Assembly: GCA_022566735.1 (NCBI GenBank)
Contig: JADFIG010000013.1
Span: forward strand, 1-64,000
DNA from: Pseudomonadota bacterium
Lineage (GTDB): Bacteria; Pseudomonadota; Gammaproteobacteria; Burkholderiales; Burkholderiaceae_C
Direction: 5' to 3'
Length of the DNA: 64,000 nt
The translations under genes and the position numbers were made by a program. Under the pieces are notes generated by a model. That model had not been told where the DNA came from and made no database searches. It saw only the letters and a list, made by a program, of their open reading frames with translations. Shown here piece by piece: positions 35,262-42,936 of this stretch. How positions within the stretch are numbered: the stretch's first letter is position 1; each line of letters starts with the position of its first letter.

Positions 35262-36166
35262 ACTACTACGAGCACCACTTGGGCGACTACGCCAAGGACA
35301 CAGCCCACCTTTCTATGCTCGAGCACGGCGCCTACCGCTTGCTGCTGGATCGCTACTACTCGACCGAGGAGGGCATCCCTGCGGCCCAGGCCCACCGAGT
35401 GGCTCGCGCACGCTCCAAGGAAGAGCGGGATGCAGTGGATACCGTTCTGCAGGAGTTCTTTACCTTACAGGATGGGGTCTGGGTCAACGGCCGCGCCGAG
35501 GAGGAGATCCTCAAGGCCCAAGCCAAGATCAACGCTGCGCAGACCAACGGCAAAAAGGGTGGGAGACCACGCAAAAACGGTAACCCAGGAGAAACCCAAC
35601 AGAAACCCAGTGGGTTTTCCGTGGGTTCCGAAAACGAAACCCAGACAAAAGCTCACCAAGCACCAAGCACCAAACACCAGACACCAATAAAAGAAGGCGC
35701 GTGCACTTCCACCTCCCTTGATGCTGGCGAAGGCCCATTTGCGCACACGCCTGCTGGCGATGTCGGCCGGGCATTTCAGCGCGCCGGGGTCGATCCCGAC
35801 CAGGTGAACCTCGCCGATGTCCGTCTGGCTGCACTGCTGGCCCAGGGCGTCACGCCCGAGGAGTTCGAGGGCCTTGCCCGCGAAGCCGTGCGCAAGAGCA
35901 TCGAACACCCGTTCGGCTGGGTGCTCAAGGTGCTGCCTGAGCGCCGCGCCGAAGCCGCGGGCATCAAGGCCGCGCCGTCGGTGCCTGAGGTGCCCTGGTT
36001 CGACACGGCCAAGGGCGTGCGCGAAACCGGCCTCAAGCTCGGCTGCGGCGACTGGTCGGACGAGATCTATGCCGCCACCGGCGAGCAGTACCCCACGTAC
36101 AAGCGCCGGGTGCTCGCCGCAGCGCGCCGCGCTGGAATGCCCATGCCCGAGGACATCCCGGCATGA
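35258..36166 (+). CDS. DUF1376 (YdaU-like) replication-associated protein
   Basis: 302 residues from ATG 35258. The N-terminal 90 residues (MNYYEHHLGDYAKDTAHLSMLEHGAYRLLLDRYYSTEEGIP, core LSMLEHGAYRLLLDRYY) match DUF1376, found in phage primosome-like replication proteins. A basic, Gln/Ser/Thr-rich linker follows, locally low in GC (35,560-35,700), then a helical C-terminal domain (about 185-300). It likely recruits the host helicase or binds the origin; no separate helicase-loader gene is seen. The low-GC linker could hold the phage origin. Confidence 0.75.
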   Translation: MNYYEHHLGDYAKDTAHLSMLEHGAYRLLLDRYYSTEEGIPAAQAHRVARARSKEERDAVDTVLQEFFTLQDGVWVNGRAEEEILKAQAKINAAQTNGKKGGRPRKNGNPGETQQKPSGFSVGSENETQTKAHQAPSTKHQTPIKEGACTSTSLDAGEGPFAHTPAGDVGRAFQRAGVDPDQVNLADVRLAALLAQGVTPEEFEGLAREAVRKSIEHPFGWVLKVLPERRAEAAGIKAAPSVPEVPWFDTAKGVRETGLKLGCGDWSDEIYAATGEQYPTYKRRVLAAARRAGMPMPEDIPA

Positions 36167-36402
36167 CGCAGCGCCAGCCACCTCTGACACGCCGTGCCCC
36201 GGGCTCGCCCGAGGTCGTGGTCGAGCCCTACGACGCCTTCGACCACGGTCTTATCCGCTGCGCCGACTGCGTCCGCCAGGGCGTTCCCGGCCACCGTGGG
36301 GGTGGATGTCGCAGCTACGTGCCATCCATGGCCGACATGCCGCAGCGCTGCGCAGGATTCCGCCAGCTGCCGGCGCACGCCCGCAAGGAGCAACACCGAT
36401 GA
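36163..36402 (+). CDS. Hypothetical cysteine-containing protein (79 aa)
   Basis: 79 residues with four Cys (CADC, GGGCRSY, RCAGF), likely a zinc site. Overlaps both neighbours by four bases within the replication operon. No family recognised. Confidence 0.6.
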   Translation: MTQRQPPLTRRAPGSPEVVVEPYDAFDHGLIRCADCVRQGVPGHRGGGCRSYVPSMADMPQRCAGFRQLPAHARKEQHR

Positions 36403-36908
36403 CCGCACAGCCTCGTTCCGTCTCGTTCACGATCCTGGGTGAGCCCGCCAGCAAGGCCAACAGCCGCAAGATCGTCACCTTCGGCAAGGGCGAAAACGCC
36501 CGGTCGGCCATCATCAAGTCCGATAAGGCCCGCAGCTACTGGGACACCGCGCTCAAGCAGATCCCGCCCCATGCCCGCATGCGCTTGGAGGGCAAGGTGT
36601 TCATCACCATCGCCATCCACTACGCCACCGAGCGCCCGGACCTGGACGAGTCCGTGATCCTGGACGTGCTGCAAGACCAATGGCACCGCCCCAAGGGAGC
36701 CAAGGAGCGCTACCTGGTGCAGCACGGGGTCTATCGCAATGACCGACAGGTGCGCGGCAAGTACGTCACCCACCACATCGACCGCCTCAACCCGCGCGCC
36801 GAGATCTTGGTCGAGGAAATCCCGGAGCCGCCAAAGGCCAAGCCGACGCGCCGCAGCAAGACGCCTGCGAGCCCCAGCCATGAGCACGCACAGCCTGAGC
36901 TCATCTGA
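36399..36908 (+). CDS. rusA: RusA-like Holliday junction resolvase
   Basis: 169 residues from ATG 36399. The start SFTILGEPASKANSRKIV and the ATERPDLDESVILDVLQD segment (metal-binding Asp residues near 84-91) fit the RusA family, which cuts Holliday junctions as a dimer. The C-terminal 30 residues are a Pro/Lys tail. Located after the replication gene, the usual place for RusA in temperate phages. Confidence 0.8.
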   Translation: MTAQPRSVSFTILGEPASKANSRKIVTFGKGENARSAIIKSDKARSYWDTALKQIPPHARMRLEGKVFITIAIHYATERPDLDESVILDVLQDQWHRPKGAKERYLVQHGVYRNDRQVRGKYVTHHIDRLNPRAEILVEEIPEPPKAKPTRRSKTPASPSHEHAQPELI

Positions 36909-36974
36909 GCCGGCCCGATGCAACACCCACGGTAACGACTCGCCGTAACACCACGCAGCTGTAACACCCACACC

Positions 36975-37568
36975 ATGATCGCCATCGGCAAAGACGACCA
37001 GATCACCGCCGCAGAGCGCTACGCCCTGGCCACCGGCAGCAGCAACCTCACCCCGAACCTGGGCGCCCGCTGCGACGCCGACAAGCTCATCGCCGCCGCC
37101 TGGGTGTCCAAGGACCCGCGCCGCGCCGCCGCCATGGCGCTCTACCGCATGGCCGTGGTCGGCAGCACCAACGGCCTGCAGACCATCGCCGACACGATGG
37201 ACGGCTGGCTCAACGGGAAGCTGCAGCGCAAGGCGAGGCCGATCCCGAAGGTGCAGCGCCGGGAAATGGTGGTGCACGTGCTGCGTTGGTGGCTGCGACC
37301 GACATGCGGTTACTGCGAGGGCAGGGCGTTTGAGCTGGTGGGTGAGGAGCGCGACGACGACAGAGAGGGAGCCCGCACCCTGAGCGGCCGTGCATGCAAG
37401 GCCTGCCACGGCACCGGCAAGCGTCCGGTCGAGCGCGAGGTTCCGCCCCACCTGAAGGACGCCGCGCGCCAGCTGGCCGACGAGCTCGACCGCCTGGTGC
37501 TGCTGGTGACGGGCGAAATGGCCCGGGTGCTGCGCGATCGGATGCCAGACCTGGGGGTGGCCCCGTGA
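36975..37568 (+). CDS. Zinc-finger protein, possible antitermination protein Q
   Basis: 197 residues. An N-terminal helical domain is followed by a basic tryptophan-rich patch (RREMVVHVLRWWLRP), then a CGYCEGR...CKACHGTGKR zinc finger (about 113-150) and a C-terminal helix. Size, finger type and position at the end of the early-right operon fit Q-like antiterminators that switch on late genes. The match is by character only; a DNA-binding accessory protein is the alternative. Confidence 0.5.
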   Translation: MIAIGKDDQITAAERYALATGSSNLTPNLGARCDADKLIAAAWVSKDPRRAAAMALYRMAVVGSTNGLQTIADTMDGWLNGKLQRKARPIPKVQRREMVVHVLRWWLRPTCGYCEGRAFELVGEERDDDREGARTLSGRACKACHGTGKRPVEREVPPHLKDAARQLADELDRLVLLVTGEMARVLRDRMPDLGVAP

Positions 37569-37828
37569 AGCTGCGACAACACCGCTGTGCCCGGCAAGCC
37601 CTGCAGAGCAGAGCTGTCGCGCATTGCAAGGCCATGGACGCCTACTGGCGCAGCGTCTCCGAAGCCGACATCGAGGACTACGACGACGGCCTTGACTGCA
37701 CCAAGTGCGGCGGGCGCGGACTGATCGAGAGCGATGACCCGTTCTGGGATGACCCCGACGAGTTCGGCGAGATCGAGTGCTGGGCATGCAGCGGCACTGG
37801 CGATCGCGCGCACCAAACCGTTTTTTGA
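37565..37828 (+). CDS. Small zinc-finger protein (87 aa)
   Basis: 87 residues from GTG 37565 (GTGA overlap). A DnaJ-like CTKCGGRG...CWACSGTG pair (about 45-79) lies within a very acidic C-terminal half. Probably a companion of the preceding zinc protein. Confidence 0.6.
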   Translation: MKLRQHRCARQALQSRAVAHCKAMDAYWRSVSEADIEDYDDGLDCTKCGGRGLIESDDPFWDDPDEFGEIECWACSGTGDRAHQTVF

Positions 37829-37847
37829 CTACCAAGGAGCCAAGACC

Positions 37848-38075
37848 ATGCTCATCACCTTCGAGGCCTTCACCCTGCTGGTGCTGCTGTACCTGCTGAT
37901 CGCCGCCGCCTTCGCCGCCAGCCTGCGCGGCTACCTCATCGGCAGCGCCACCACGATGCGCTCCAGCCTGGCCACGGCCATCACCCTGGCCGCCTACGGC
38001 CTGCTGTGGCCCCTGGTGGCCGCGGTGCCCGGGCCCTCGTTCGAGTTCGTCGCCAACCTGGCGCGCCGCCGCTGA
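37848..38075 (+). CDS. Small membrane protein with two helices (75 aa)
   Basis: 75 residues from ATG 37848 with a strong AAGGAG site. Two hydrophobic segments (about 3-25 FEAFTLLVLLYLLIAAAFAAS and 43-62 ATAITLAAYGLLWPLVAAV) with a basic end. Inner-membrane protein of unknown role; not in the lysis cassette, which has its own holin. Confidence 0.6.
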   Translation: MLITFEAFTLLVLLYLLIAAAFAASLRGYLIGSATTMRSSLATAITLAAYGLLWPLVAAVPGPSFEFVANLARRR

Positions 38076-38112
38076 ATCCCTCGCCACTCCACCCAGCAAC
38101 CAAGGACACCCC

Positions 38113-38298
38113 ATGAGCAACACGCCCGATCCCTACAGCAGCAACAGCCAGATGACCGGCGCAGACCCGAGCAAAGTTCCGCCCCTGCCGCCTGGCGGCG
38201 AGCAGCCTCGCTCCGGCACCACGACCATCCAGCGCGTTGGCTACGCCATCGGCGCCCTGATCGTCGGCACCGTGATCTACATGGCCTTCTTCGCCTGA
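38113..38298 (+). CDS. Small tail-anchored-like membrane protein (61 aa)
   Basis: 61 residues; a polar Pro/Ser-rich N-terminal two thirds and a single C-terminal membrane helix (VGYAIGALIVGTVIYMAFFA). No family recognised. Preceded by an AAGGA ribosome site. Confidence 0.6.
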   Translation: MSNTPDPYSSNSQMTGADPSKVPPLPPGGEQPRSGTTTIQRVGYAIGALIVGTVIYMAFFA

Positions 38299-38311
38299 TC
38301 CGGAGAGCCCC

Positions 38312-38530
38312 ATGGGACAAGGAATCGACCTGGTGCGCGAGCACGCGCCCGAGCACGCCGCTCTGCTGGACAACTTCAAGGACCAGCTGCTGCTGGTGCT
38401 CATCGCCCGCCTGGGTGGTGATGTCACGATCCCCGTGGCCGAGGTGGACGCCACCGGCAACATGCTGCTGAGCATGAGCCTGGACCCGGAGAAGCGGCAA
38501 TTCCACTTCGTGCTGGGACGCAAGCAATGA
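38312..38530 (+). CDS. Hypothetical phage protein (72 aa)
   Basis: 72 residues, soluble: a helix (EHAALLDNFKDQLLLVLIARL) and a short beta part ending FHFVLGRKQ. GGAG precedes ATG 38312. Small proteins of this type are common in phages of this group. Function unknown. Confidence 0.55.
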   Translation: MGQGIDLVREHAPEHAALLDNFKDQLLLVLIARLGGDVTIPVAEVDATGNMLLSMSLDPEKRQFHFVLGRKQ

Positions 38531-38715
38531 GGCGGCGTCGGCTCAAGCGCAAGCTGTTCACACGCAAGTTTTCTGCCGAATCCAGCAGGAAGTTTTCCCG
38601 CATGCAGGAGAGCATCTGGTGGATCACTGCAAGCAAAGCACCAGCCCGCATCGGGGAGCCGCCTGAACCCTGGTTCGCCAGGCTGTTGAGCCATCGCCGA
38701 GGGTGTAGGCCATGA
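38527..38715 (+). CDS. Hypothetical basic protein (62 aa)
   Basis: 62 residues, strongly basic N-terminus (MRRRRLKRKLFTRKF) and an ESIWWITASKAPARIGEPPEPWFARLL middle (cited by its IWWITASKAP part). Overlaps both neighbours by four bases. Likely nucleic-acid binding. No family recognised. Confidence 0.5.
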   Translation: MRRRRLKRKLFTRKFSAESSRKFSRMQESIWWITASKAPARIGEPPEPWFARLLSHRRGCRP

Positions 38716-38888
38716 AGCTGCGCCATCACCGCAAGCACCGCACCGCCCTGGGCTTGGCCCGCGCCGCCTTCGTGCGGGTTGTGAAGGTGGAGGCCTGGTA
38801 CCGCATGGTTTCGGCGCCGCGCCGATCCGGCAAAACAAGCGCAGCGCTGCAGTGGCTGCACGAGAACCCGCCGGCGGTGCGCCCATGA
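38712..38888 (+). CDS. Hypothetical basic protein (58 aa)
   Basis: 58 residues from ATG 38712, overlapping the upstream stop (ATG inside the last codons) and the next start (ATGA). Very basic N-terminus (MKLRHHRKHR) resembling the start of the zinc protein at 37565 (VKLRQHRCAR). Found only by following the overlap chain. Confidence 0.5.
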   Translation: MKLRHHRKHRTALGLARAAFVRVVKVEAWYRMVSAPRRSGKTSAALQWLHENPPAVRP

Positions 38889-39112
38889 CCGCCACCGCCT
38901 TGCCCGACCTCCTGCCCATGTCGGCCGCCCACGTCGCCCTGCGCGACGACGGGCTATGGCTGGCCATCGAGGCCTACCCGGCACGCCAGACCTACTGGTG
39001 TGTGTGCTGCCGCCGACCCATCTTGGTCAACCACGACAGCCTCTACCTGCACGACGACCACGTGCGCCACCCCATCAACATGCTTTTCAACGACGAGGAC
39101 AAACCGCAATGA
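38885..39112 (+). CDS. Hypothetical zinc-site protein (75 aa)
   Basis: 75 residues from ATG 38885. A CVCC motif followed by NHDSLYLHDDHVRHP gives several metal-ligand candidates. The stop overlaps the next ATG. No family recognised. Confidence 0.55.
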   Translation: MTATALPDLLPMSAAHVALRDDGLWLAIEAYPARQTYWCVCCRRPILVNHDSLYLHDDHVRHPINMLFNDEDKPQ

Positions 39113-39372
39113 CTTGCAAGCACATGAACTTTGATGCGAGCGTGGATGTTTGCCGCATCGAGGACAAAGGACGATTCATGGCCGAGATCCGCATCCACTG
39201 CAAGGACTGCGGCGTTCCATTCCAGTTCATGGGCCTGAATCCTGGCCTTGACTTCAATGGCGCCACGGTGAGCTTGGATGGTTTGGAGGCCAACATCGGG
39301 ATTCACCCCCAAGGCCAACAACCCAACCCCCTTCAAAAGCTCATGGGCTACTCGATCAACAAAACCAACTGA
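39109..39372 (+). CDS. Hypothetical phage protein with CxxC (87 aa)
   Basis: 87 residues from ATG 39109. The pattern CKHMNFDASVDVCRIED... IHCKDCGVPFQFMGL is a beta-rich fold with paired Cys and is seen in many betaproteobacterial phages as an unnamed conserved protein. Function unknown. Confidence 0.6.
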   Translation: MTCKHMNFDASVDVCRIEDKGRFMAEIRIHCKDCGVPFQFMGLNPGLDFNGATVSLDGLEANIGIHPQGQQPNPLQKLMGYSINKTN

Positions 39373-39379
39373 GAACATC

Positions 39380-39760
39380 ATGACTACGCTGACCAACTAC
39401 ATCGGCACCAAGATCGTGGGCGCCATGCCCGAGGCGGCAAGCAACGGCGCCGAGGGCTACCGCATCGTCTATGCCGACGGCTACACCAGCTGGAGCCCCA
39501 AGGAAGCCTTCGAGCAGGCCTACCGCAAGACGGACGCCATGACCTTCGGCGATGCGCTGGTGATGTTGCTGAGAGGTTGCGATGTGCAGCGTGCATCGAG
39601 GTCTAGAGTCAAAGTCAGACTTGTGCACCCAGTCAAACCCGATGGGCCTCCGGCCAGCTTCATCAGCTTCCCAGTTGAGTGGAAACACGCACAGCAATAC
39701 ACCATCTACACGCCAAGCATTGATGACATGCTGGCCGAAGACTGGCAGGTGGTCGAGTGA
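39380..39760 (+). CDS. Gp49/66-like domain fused to Tad2-like (DUF2829) domain
   Basis: 126 residues. Residues 4-50 (LTNYIGTKIVGAMP... GYRIVYADGYTSWSPKEAFEQAYR) match the Phage_gp49_66 domain. Residues 54-126 fit DUF2829: MTFGDALVMLLRG at the start, a polar middle, and TPSIDDMLAEDWQVVE at the end (the family ends SxxDxLAxDWxVV). DUF2829 includes Tad2, a sponge that binds cyclic nucleotide signals of the Thoeris and some CBASS defences. An anti-defence role is plausible but the signal-binding residues cannot be judged here. Confidence 0.7.
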   Translation: MTTLTNYIGTKIVGAMPEAASNGAEGYRIVYADGYTSWSPKEAFEQAYRKTDAMTFGDALVMLLRGCDVQRASRSRVKVRLVHPVKPDGPPASFISFPVEWKHAQQYTIYTPSIDDMLAEDWQVVE

Positions 39761-39996
39761 GCGGCCCCAAGCTGGTCGAGCTGCCCGCGGCGCTCGACAA
39801 GGCCGCCAGCCTGGCCGTGCTGGAACGCCTGCGCCAAGCGATCGAGGATGGTCGGGTGGCTGCGTTCTACGCCGTTACCATCGGTCACGACGATTCGACC
39901 GAGGCCTGGTGCGGCCAGGTGGTGCCCACCAGCCGCTTGCGCAGCATGGGCGCCGTATCCCACCTGCTGCACAGCATGCACGCAGGGGAGGCGTGA
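39757..39996 (+). CDS. Hypothetical phage protein (79 aa)
   Basis: 79 residues from GTG 39757 (GTGA overlap with the Tad2-like gene). Helical N-terminus (LAVLERLRQAIEDGRVAAFYAVTIGHDD). Last gene of the early-right series before the oppositely oriented membrane protein gene. No family recognised. Confidence 0.55.
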   Translation: MSGPKLVELPAALDKAASLAVLERLRQAIEDGRVAAFYAVTIGHDDSTEAWCGQVVPTSRLRSMGAVSHLLHSMHAGEA

Positions 39997-40011
39997 TCGG
40001 GGACGCTGGCC

Positions 40012-40728
40012 TTAGTCGGTATCTCTGAACGCTTCTGGGTCGCCGACCGAGTAGCCATACCGCTCCTCGGTGGAAAGCTCCAGACCTTCCGCAGCGACGA
40101 TCCCTTGCAGCGACTCGAGAACCTTCATACCGTAGTCGGTAGCCTCCGTGACTTGCTGGGACAGCCGTTGGAGGACTGAGATCTTTGTTCCTACATCGAG
40201 TAAATCCCAGCGAGAAGCGTAGTACCCAGACCCACCTTCATGCGCAATCGACTTGAGTTTTGATCTGAAGATGTACAGCCTCACAGCGCACTTGTCCGGC
40301 AGCGGCGCCAACTTGGAAATGGACTCGTGACCATGATCGAGAGCTGGCGCTTCAAGCGCGTTCAGGAGACTTGTCCTGGCGCGATTCAGCCGGATACTGT
40401 CAGGCACGCCGGTGCCATCGTTTATTCCAAATGCGATCTCCGCATTCGCCCTTGTGATGACCGATAACGCCGACAGCAGCAGACTTTCCATTCCTGCTGC
40501 GTACATGAGCGCGGCTTGGTACTCGCTGGCCTGCGCACGAGCCAGCTGCCTGTTCTGAATTCCAACGGCAGCTATCACGGCGCCGACGGTGCCGAATGCC
40601 GTGGCGATGTTCAGCAGCTTGTCGAAGTTGTTCCAGTTCCCTTGGCCTGGGATCAGCAGCATCGTGATGCCGAAGATGAAGATCGCTACCGCATAGATAG
40701 CCGTCTCGGTCATGTTGTTTTTGACCAT
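40012..40728 (-). CDS. Two-helix membrane protein, probable moron
   Basis: 238 residues from ATG 40728 with a strong AAGGAG site. Two N-terminal membrane helices (about 9-27 IYAVAIFIFGITMLLIP and 39-60 IATAFGTVGAVIAAVGIQ) precede a soluble helical domain of about 170 residues. It is the only minus-strand gene between the early and late plus-strand blocks, and its GC is lower than the neighbours. These are marks of a lysogen-expressed moron; superinfection exclusion or anti-phage defence is possible but unproven. Confidence 0.7.
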   Translation of the reverse strand: MVKNNMTETAIYAVAIFIFGITMLLIPGQGNWNNFDKLLNIATAFGTVGAVIAAVGIQNRQLARAQASEYQAALMYAAGMESLLLSALSVITRANAEIAFGINDGTGVPDSIRLNRARTSLLNALEAPALDHGHESISKLAPLPDKCAVRLYIFRSKLKSIAHEGGSGYYASRWDLLDVGTKISVLQRLSQQVTEATDYGMKVLESLQGIVAAEGLELSTEERYGYSVGDPEAFRDTD

Positions 40729-40864
40729 TGCCTCTCCTTGAACGAATACCGGGGATTCTGTGCTCGAATGGTGACAGCGAACAAAGCCGGACGAGACACA
40801 GCCGGCATAACAACAAGCTGATCTGCCTTCGGTGGATCGGTGCGTCCAGAGTTTTCACCACCAG

Positions 40865-40900
40865 GCCCCGCCGGCATCAGCCCGCGGGGCTTTTGCTTTT
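40865..40900 (+). terminator. Rho-independent terminator ahead of the lysis genes
   Basis: GCCCCGC (40865-40871) pairs with GCGGGGC (40884-40890), followed by TTTTGCTTTT. On the plus strand it would stop early transcription just before the late genes. This is where a Q-type antiterminator is expected to act. Confidence 0.75.
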
Positions 40901-40912
40901 GGGGCCCACACC

Positions 40913-41308
40913 ATGAACATCCTCGTGCACCTGGCCATGTGCCTGTACCTGCTGGCACCGACCCATGCGTGGGCCCAAGAGGTCAGCCCCAAAGACCCGC
41001 TCAGCTACCCGCTGCGCACCTACGGCTTCATGCTGGCCGTGGCCATCCTGGGCGGCTTCGTGTCCTGGTATGCGAAGGTGCGGCGCAACGAGATCCCCGG
41101 CGGCTCGGTCTTCCACCTGATCGGCGAGATCACCACCAGCGCCTTCGCCGGCATGCTGACGTTCTTCGCCTGCGAGTACGCCAACTTCCCGCAGCTGCTG
41201 ACCGCTGCCCTGGTGGGCGTCAGCGGGCACATGGGCGCCAAGATCATCACGCTGGTTGAGGAAGCCGCCAAGAAGCGCATCGAGCAGCGCGCGGGGGTGG
41301 CATCGTGA
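40913..41308 (+). CDS. Phage holin (LydA-like)
   Basis: 131 residues from ATG 40913. An N-terminal signal-like helix (HLAMCLYLLAPTHAWA) is followed by hydrophobic segments near 35-55 (YGFMLAVAILGGFVSWY), 70-85 and 95-110 (LLTAALVGVSGHMGAKII). The pattern GEITTSAFAGMLTFFACEY matches LydA-type holins. It opens the inner membrane for the endolysin encoded next; the genes overlap by four bases. Confidence 0.8.
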   Translation: MNILVHLAMCLYLLAPTHAWAQEVSPKDPLSYPLRTYGFMLAVAILGGFVSWYAKVRRNEIPGGSVFHLIGEITTSAFAGMLTFFACEYANFPQLLTAALVGVSGHMGAKIITLVEEAAKKRIEQRAGVAS

Positions 41309-41778
41309 TCTCCTGGCTCAAGCAAGCCCAGAGCTACCTGGGTGTTCGTGAATACCCGGGCGCGGCGAGCAACCCGCTCATCCTGCGCTTCTGGCAGCTG
41401 GCCCGCCTGGCCGGCATCAAGGACGACCGCGTGCCCTGGTGCTCAGGCTTTGCCTGTGCCGTCATGGAGGAGGTCGGCATCCGATCGCCCCGCAGCGACG
41501 GCGCGCGCTCCTGGTTGACCTGGGGCAGCCCGCTGCGCGAGCCGGTGCAGGGCTGCGTGGTGGTGCTGCAGCGCCCAGGCGGCTATCACGTGGGTTTCGC
41601 CATCGGCCAGGACAACGACGGCCGCCTGCTGCTGATCGGCGGCAACCAGGGCGACGCGGTGAGCATCGCGGCATTCGACCGGGCACGCGTGTTGGGCTAC
41701 CGCTGGCCGCAAGGCGTGGCCATCGAGGCGGTGCTGCCATACATGGCTGGCGTGCCCCAGAGCAAGTCGGAGGCCTGA
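41305..41778 (+). CDS. Endolysin, NlpC/P60-like cysteine peptidase (TIGR02594-type)
   Basis: 157 residues from GTG 41305. PWCSGFACAVMEEVGI (about 44-59) contains the catalytic Cys, and GYHVGFAIG (about 90-98) the His, in the arrangement of TIGR02594-type cell-wall hydrolases. No signal peptide, so release needs the holin. The start of the protein (WLKQAQSYLGVREYPG) is typical for this family. Directly followed by the spanin genes. Confidence 0.85.
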   Translation: MISWLKQAQSYLGVREYPGAASNPLILRFWQLARLAGIKDDRVPWCSGFACAVMEEVGIRSPRSDGARSWLTWGSPLREPVQGCVVVLQRPGGYHVGFAIGQDNDGRLLLIGGNQGDAVSIAAFDRARVLGYRWPQGVAIEAVLPYMAGVPQSKSEA

Positions 41779-41779
41779 C

Positions 41780-42286
41780 ATGCCCCTGTTCCTGCGCATC
41801 TTCCTGCCCGTGGCCATTGCCGCCGGCCTGGCCTACCTGCTGATCGAGCACGGCCGTGACGCCGAGCGCCAGGCCTGCGCCAACCAGCAGCTCAACGACG
41901 TCACTCTTGTGAGCGAGTCCCGCCGCGCCGACGAGGGCGCCACATCCACCGCCCGAATGGAGGCCTCCGATGACCAGATCCAAGCAATCCGCCAGCTGGT
42001 GGATCAGCGCAACGCTGCTGACCTGGCAGCTGGCCGGCTGCGCGTCGAGCTCGCCGCGGCCGTGCAGCGCGCCCAGCGTGGCGCCGACAGCGATCCCGCC
42101 GCTGAGCAAGGCCGCCAGGCAGCAGCAGCCCTCGGAGCCGTACTTGCTGCGTGCGAAGCGCGACACCGAGAGCTGGCAGCAGCAGCTGCAGAGCACCTCA
42201 CAACCGGCCTCCGCTGTGAAGCCGAGTACGACGCCCTGACCGCTGGCCGAGCAGCGAGCGCACCTGGTGAGGGGGCAGGCGGGTGA
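41780..42286 (+). CDS. Rz: Inner-membrane spanin, Rz-like
   Basis: 168 residues. A short N-terminal membrane helix (FLRIFLPVAIAAGLAYLLI) anchors a long Ala/Gln/Arg-rich periplasmic coiled coil with four Cys. This is the usual Rz plan (DUF2514-like). It joins the outer-membrane partner encoded inside it (41970-42239) to span the periplasm and fuse the membranes at lysis. Stop overlaps the terminase small-subunit start by four bases. Confidence 0.8.
   Translation: MPLFLRIFLPVAIAAGLAYLLIEHGRDAERQACANQQLNDVTLVSESRRADEGATSTARMEASDDQIQAIRQLVDQRNAADLAAGRLRVELAAAVQRAQRGADSDPAAEQGRQAAAALGAVLAACEARHRELAAAAAEHLTTGLRCEAEYDALTAGRAASAPGEGAGG
41970..42239 (+). CDS. Rz1: Outer-membrane spanin, Rz1-like lipoprotein (nested in Rz)
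   Basis: 89 residues read in the +1 frame wholly inside the Rz gene. GGAGG lies 7 bases before ATG 41970. A signal helix ends in the lipobox LAGC (about residues 21-24), and the mature part is Ser/Pro-rich (CASSSPRPCSAPSVAP), as in Rz1. Overlapping Rz/Rz1 genes are well known; here the nesting is complete. Confidence 0.8.
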   Translation: MTRSKQSASWWISATLLTWQLAGCASSSPRPCSAPSVAPTAIPPLSKAARQQQPSEPYLLRAKRDTESWQQQLQSTSQPASAVKPSTTP

Positions 42287-42936
42287 GCGCTGACGGCGAC
42301 GTCAAGTTCCTGGACATCAAGGAGGTAGACCAGGAGGCCCTGCAGGCCGACTACGAGGCGGGCACGCTGAGCCTGCGCGAGCTGTCTGCCAAGCACGGCA
42401 TGGACCCGAAGAAGGGCCACGTGCAGATCAAGCGCCTGGCCGATCGCCAGGGCTGGACCCAGGACCTGGGCGCCAAGATCCAGGCCAAGGCCGAGGCCAA
42501 GCTGCGGCGCACCGTGCTGCCCAAGGAGCAGCAGGCCGCGCCGCGCATCGCCGATGCGGTGGTCATCGAGGCGAACGCCGAGGCCATCATGCTGGTGCGC
42601 AGCCGGCACCGCCGCGACATCGCCCGCGGCCTGGGGCTGAGCCTGAAGCTCCTGGATGAGCTGGAGCGCCACACCGACAACGTGGAGCTGTTGGAGCAGC
42701 TGGGAACGCTCATGTTCAATCCCGACGAGAAGGGCAAGGACAAGCTCAACGAGATCTATCACGCCGTCATCAGCCTGCCGGAGCGGGTCAAGTCGTCCAA
42801 GGCCCTGTCCGAGACGCTCAAGAACTACATCGCGCTGGAGCGTGAGGCCTACAACATCGTGGTCGAGGACCCCGACAAGGAGAAGGCCAAGGGCGGCGTC
42901 AATGTCACCATCAAGCAGTACGGGGGCGCGACCTAA
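42283..42936 (+). CDS. Terminase small subunit
   Basis: 217 residues from GTG 42283. Residues 15-60 (EALQADYEAGTLSLRELSAKHG... VQIKRLADRQGW) form a DNA-binding helix-turn-helix typical of small terminases; the rest is helical and probably oligomerises. It lies before the large subunit gene, with an HNH gene between them on the other strand. No strict family signature, so the call rests on fold and position. Confidence 0.7.
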   Translation: MSADGDVKFLDIKEVDQEALQADYEAGTLSLRELSAKHGMDPKKGHVQIKRLADRQGWTQDLGAKIQAKAEAKLRRTVLPKEQQAAPRIADAVVIEANAEAIMLVRSRHRRDIARGLGLSLKLLDELERHTDNVELLEQLGTLMFNPDEKGKDKLNEIYHAVISLPERVKSSKALSETLKNYIALEREAYNIVVEDPDKEKAKGGVNVTIKQYGGAT

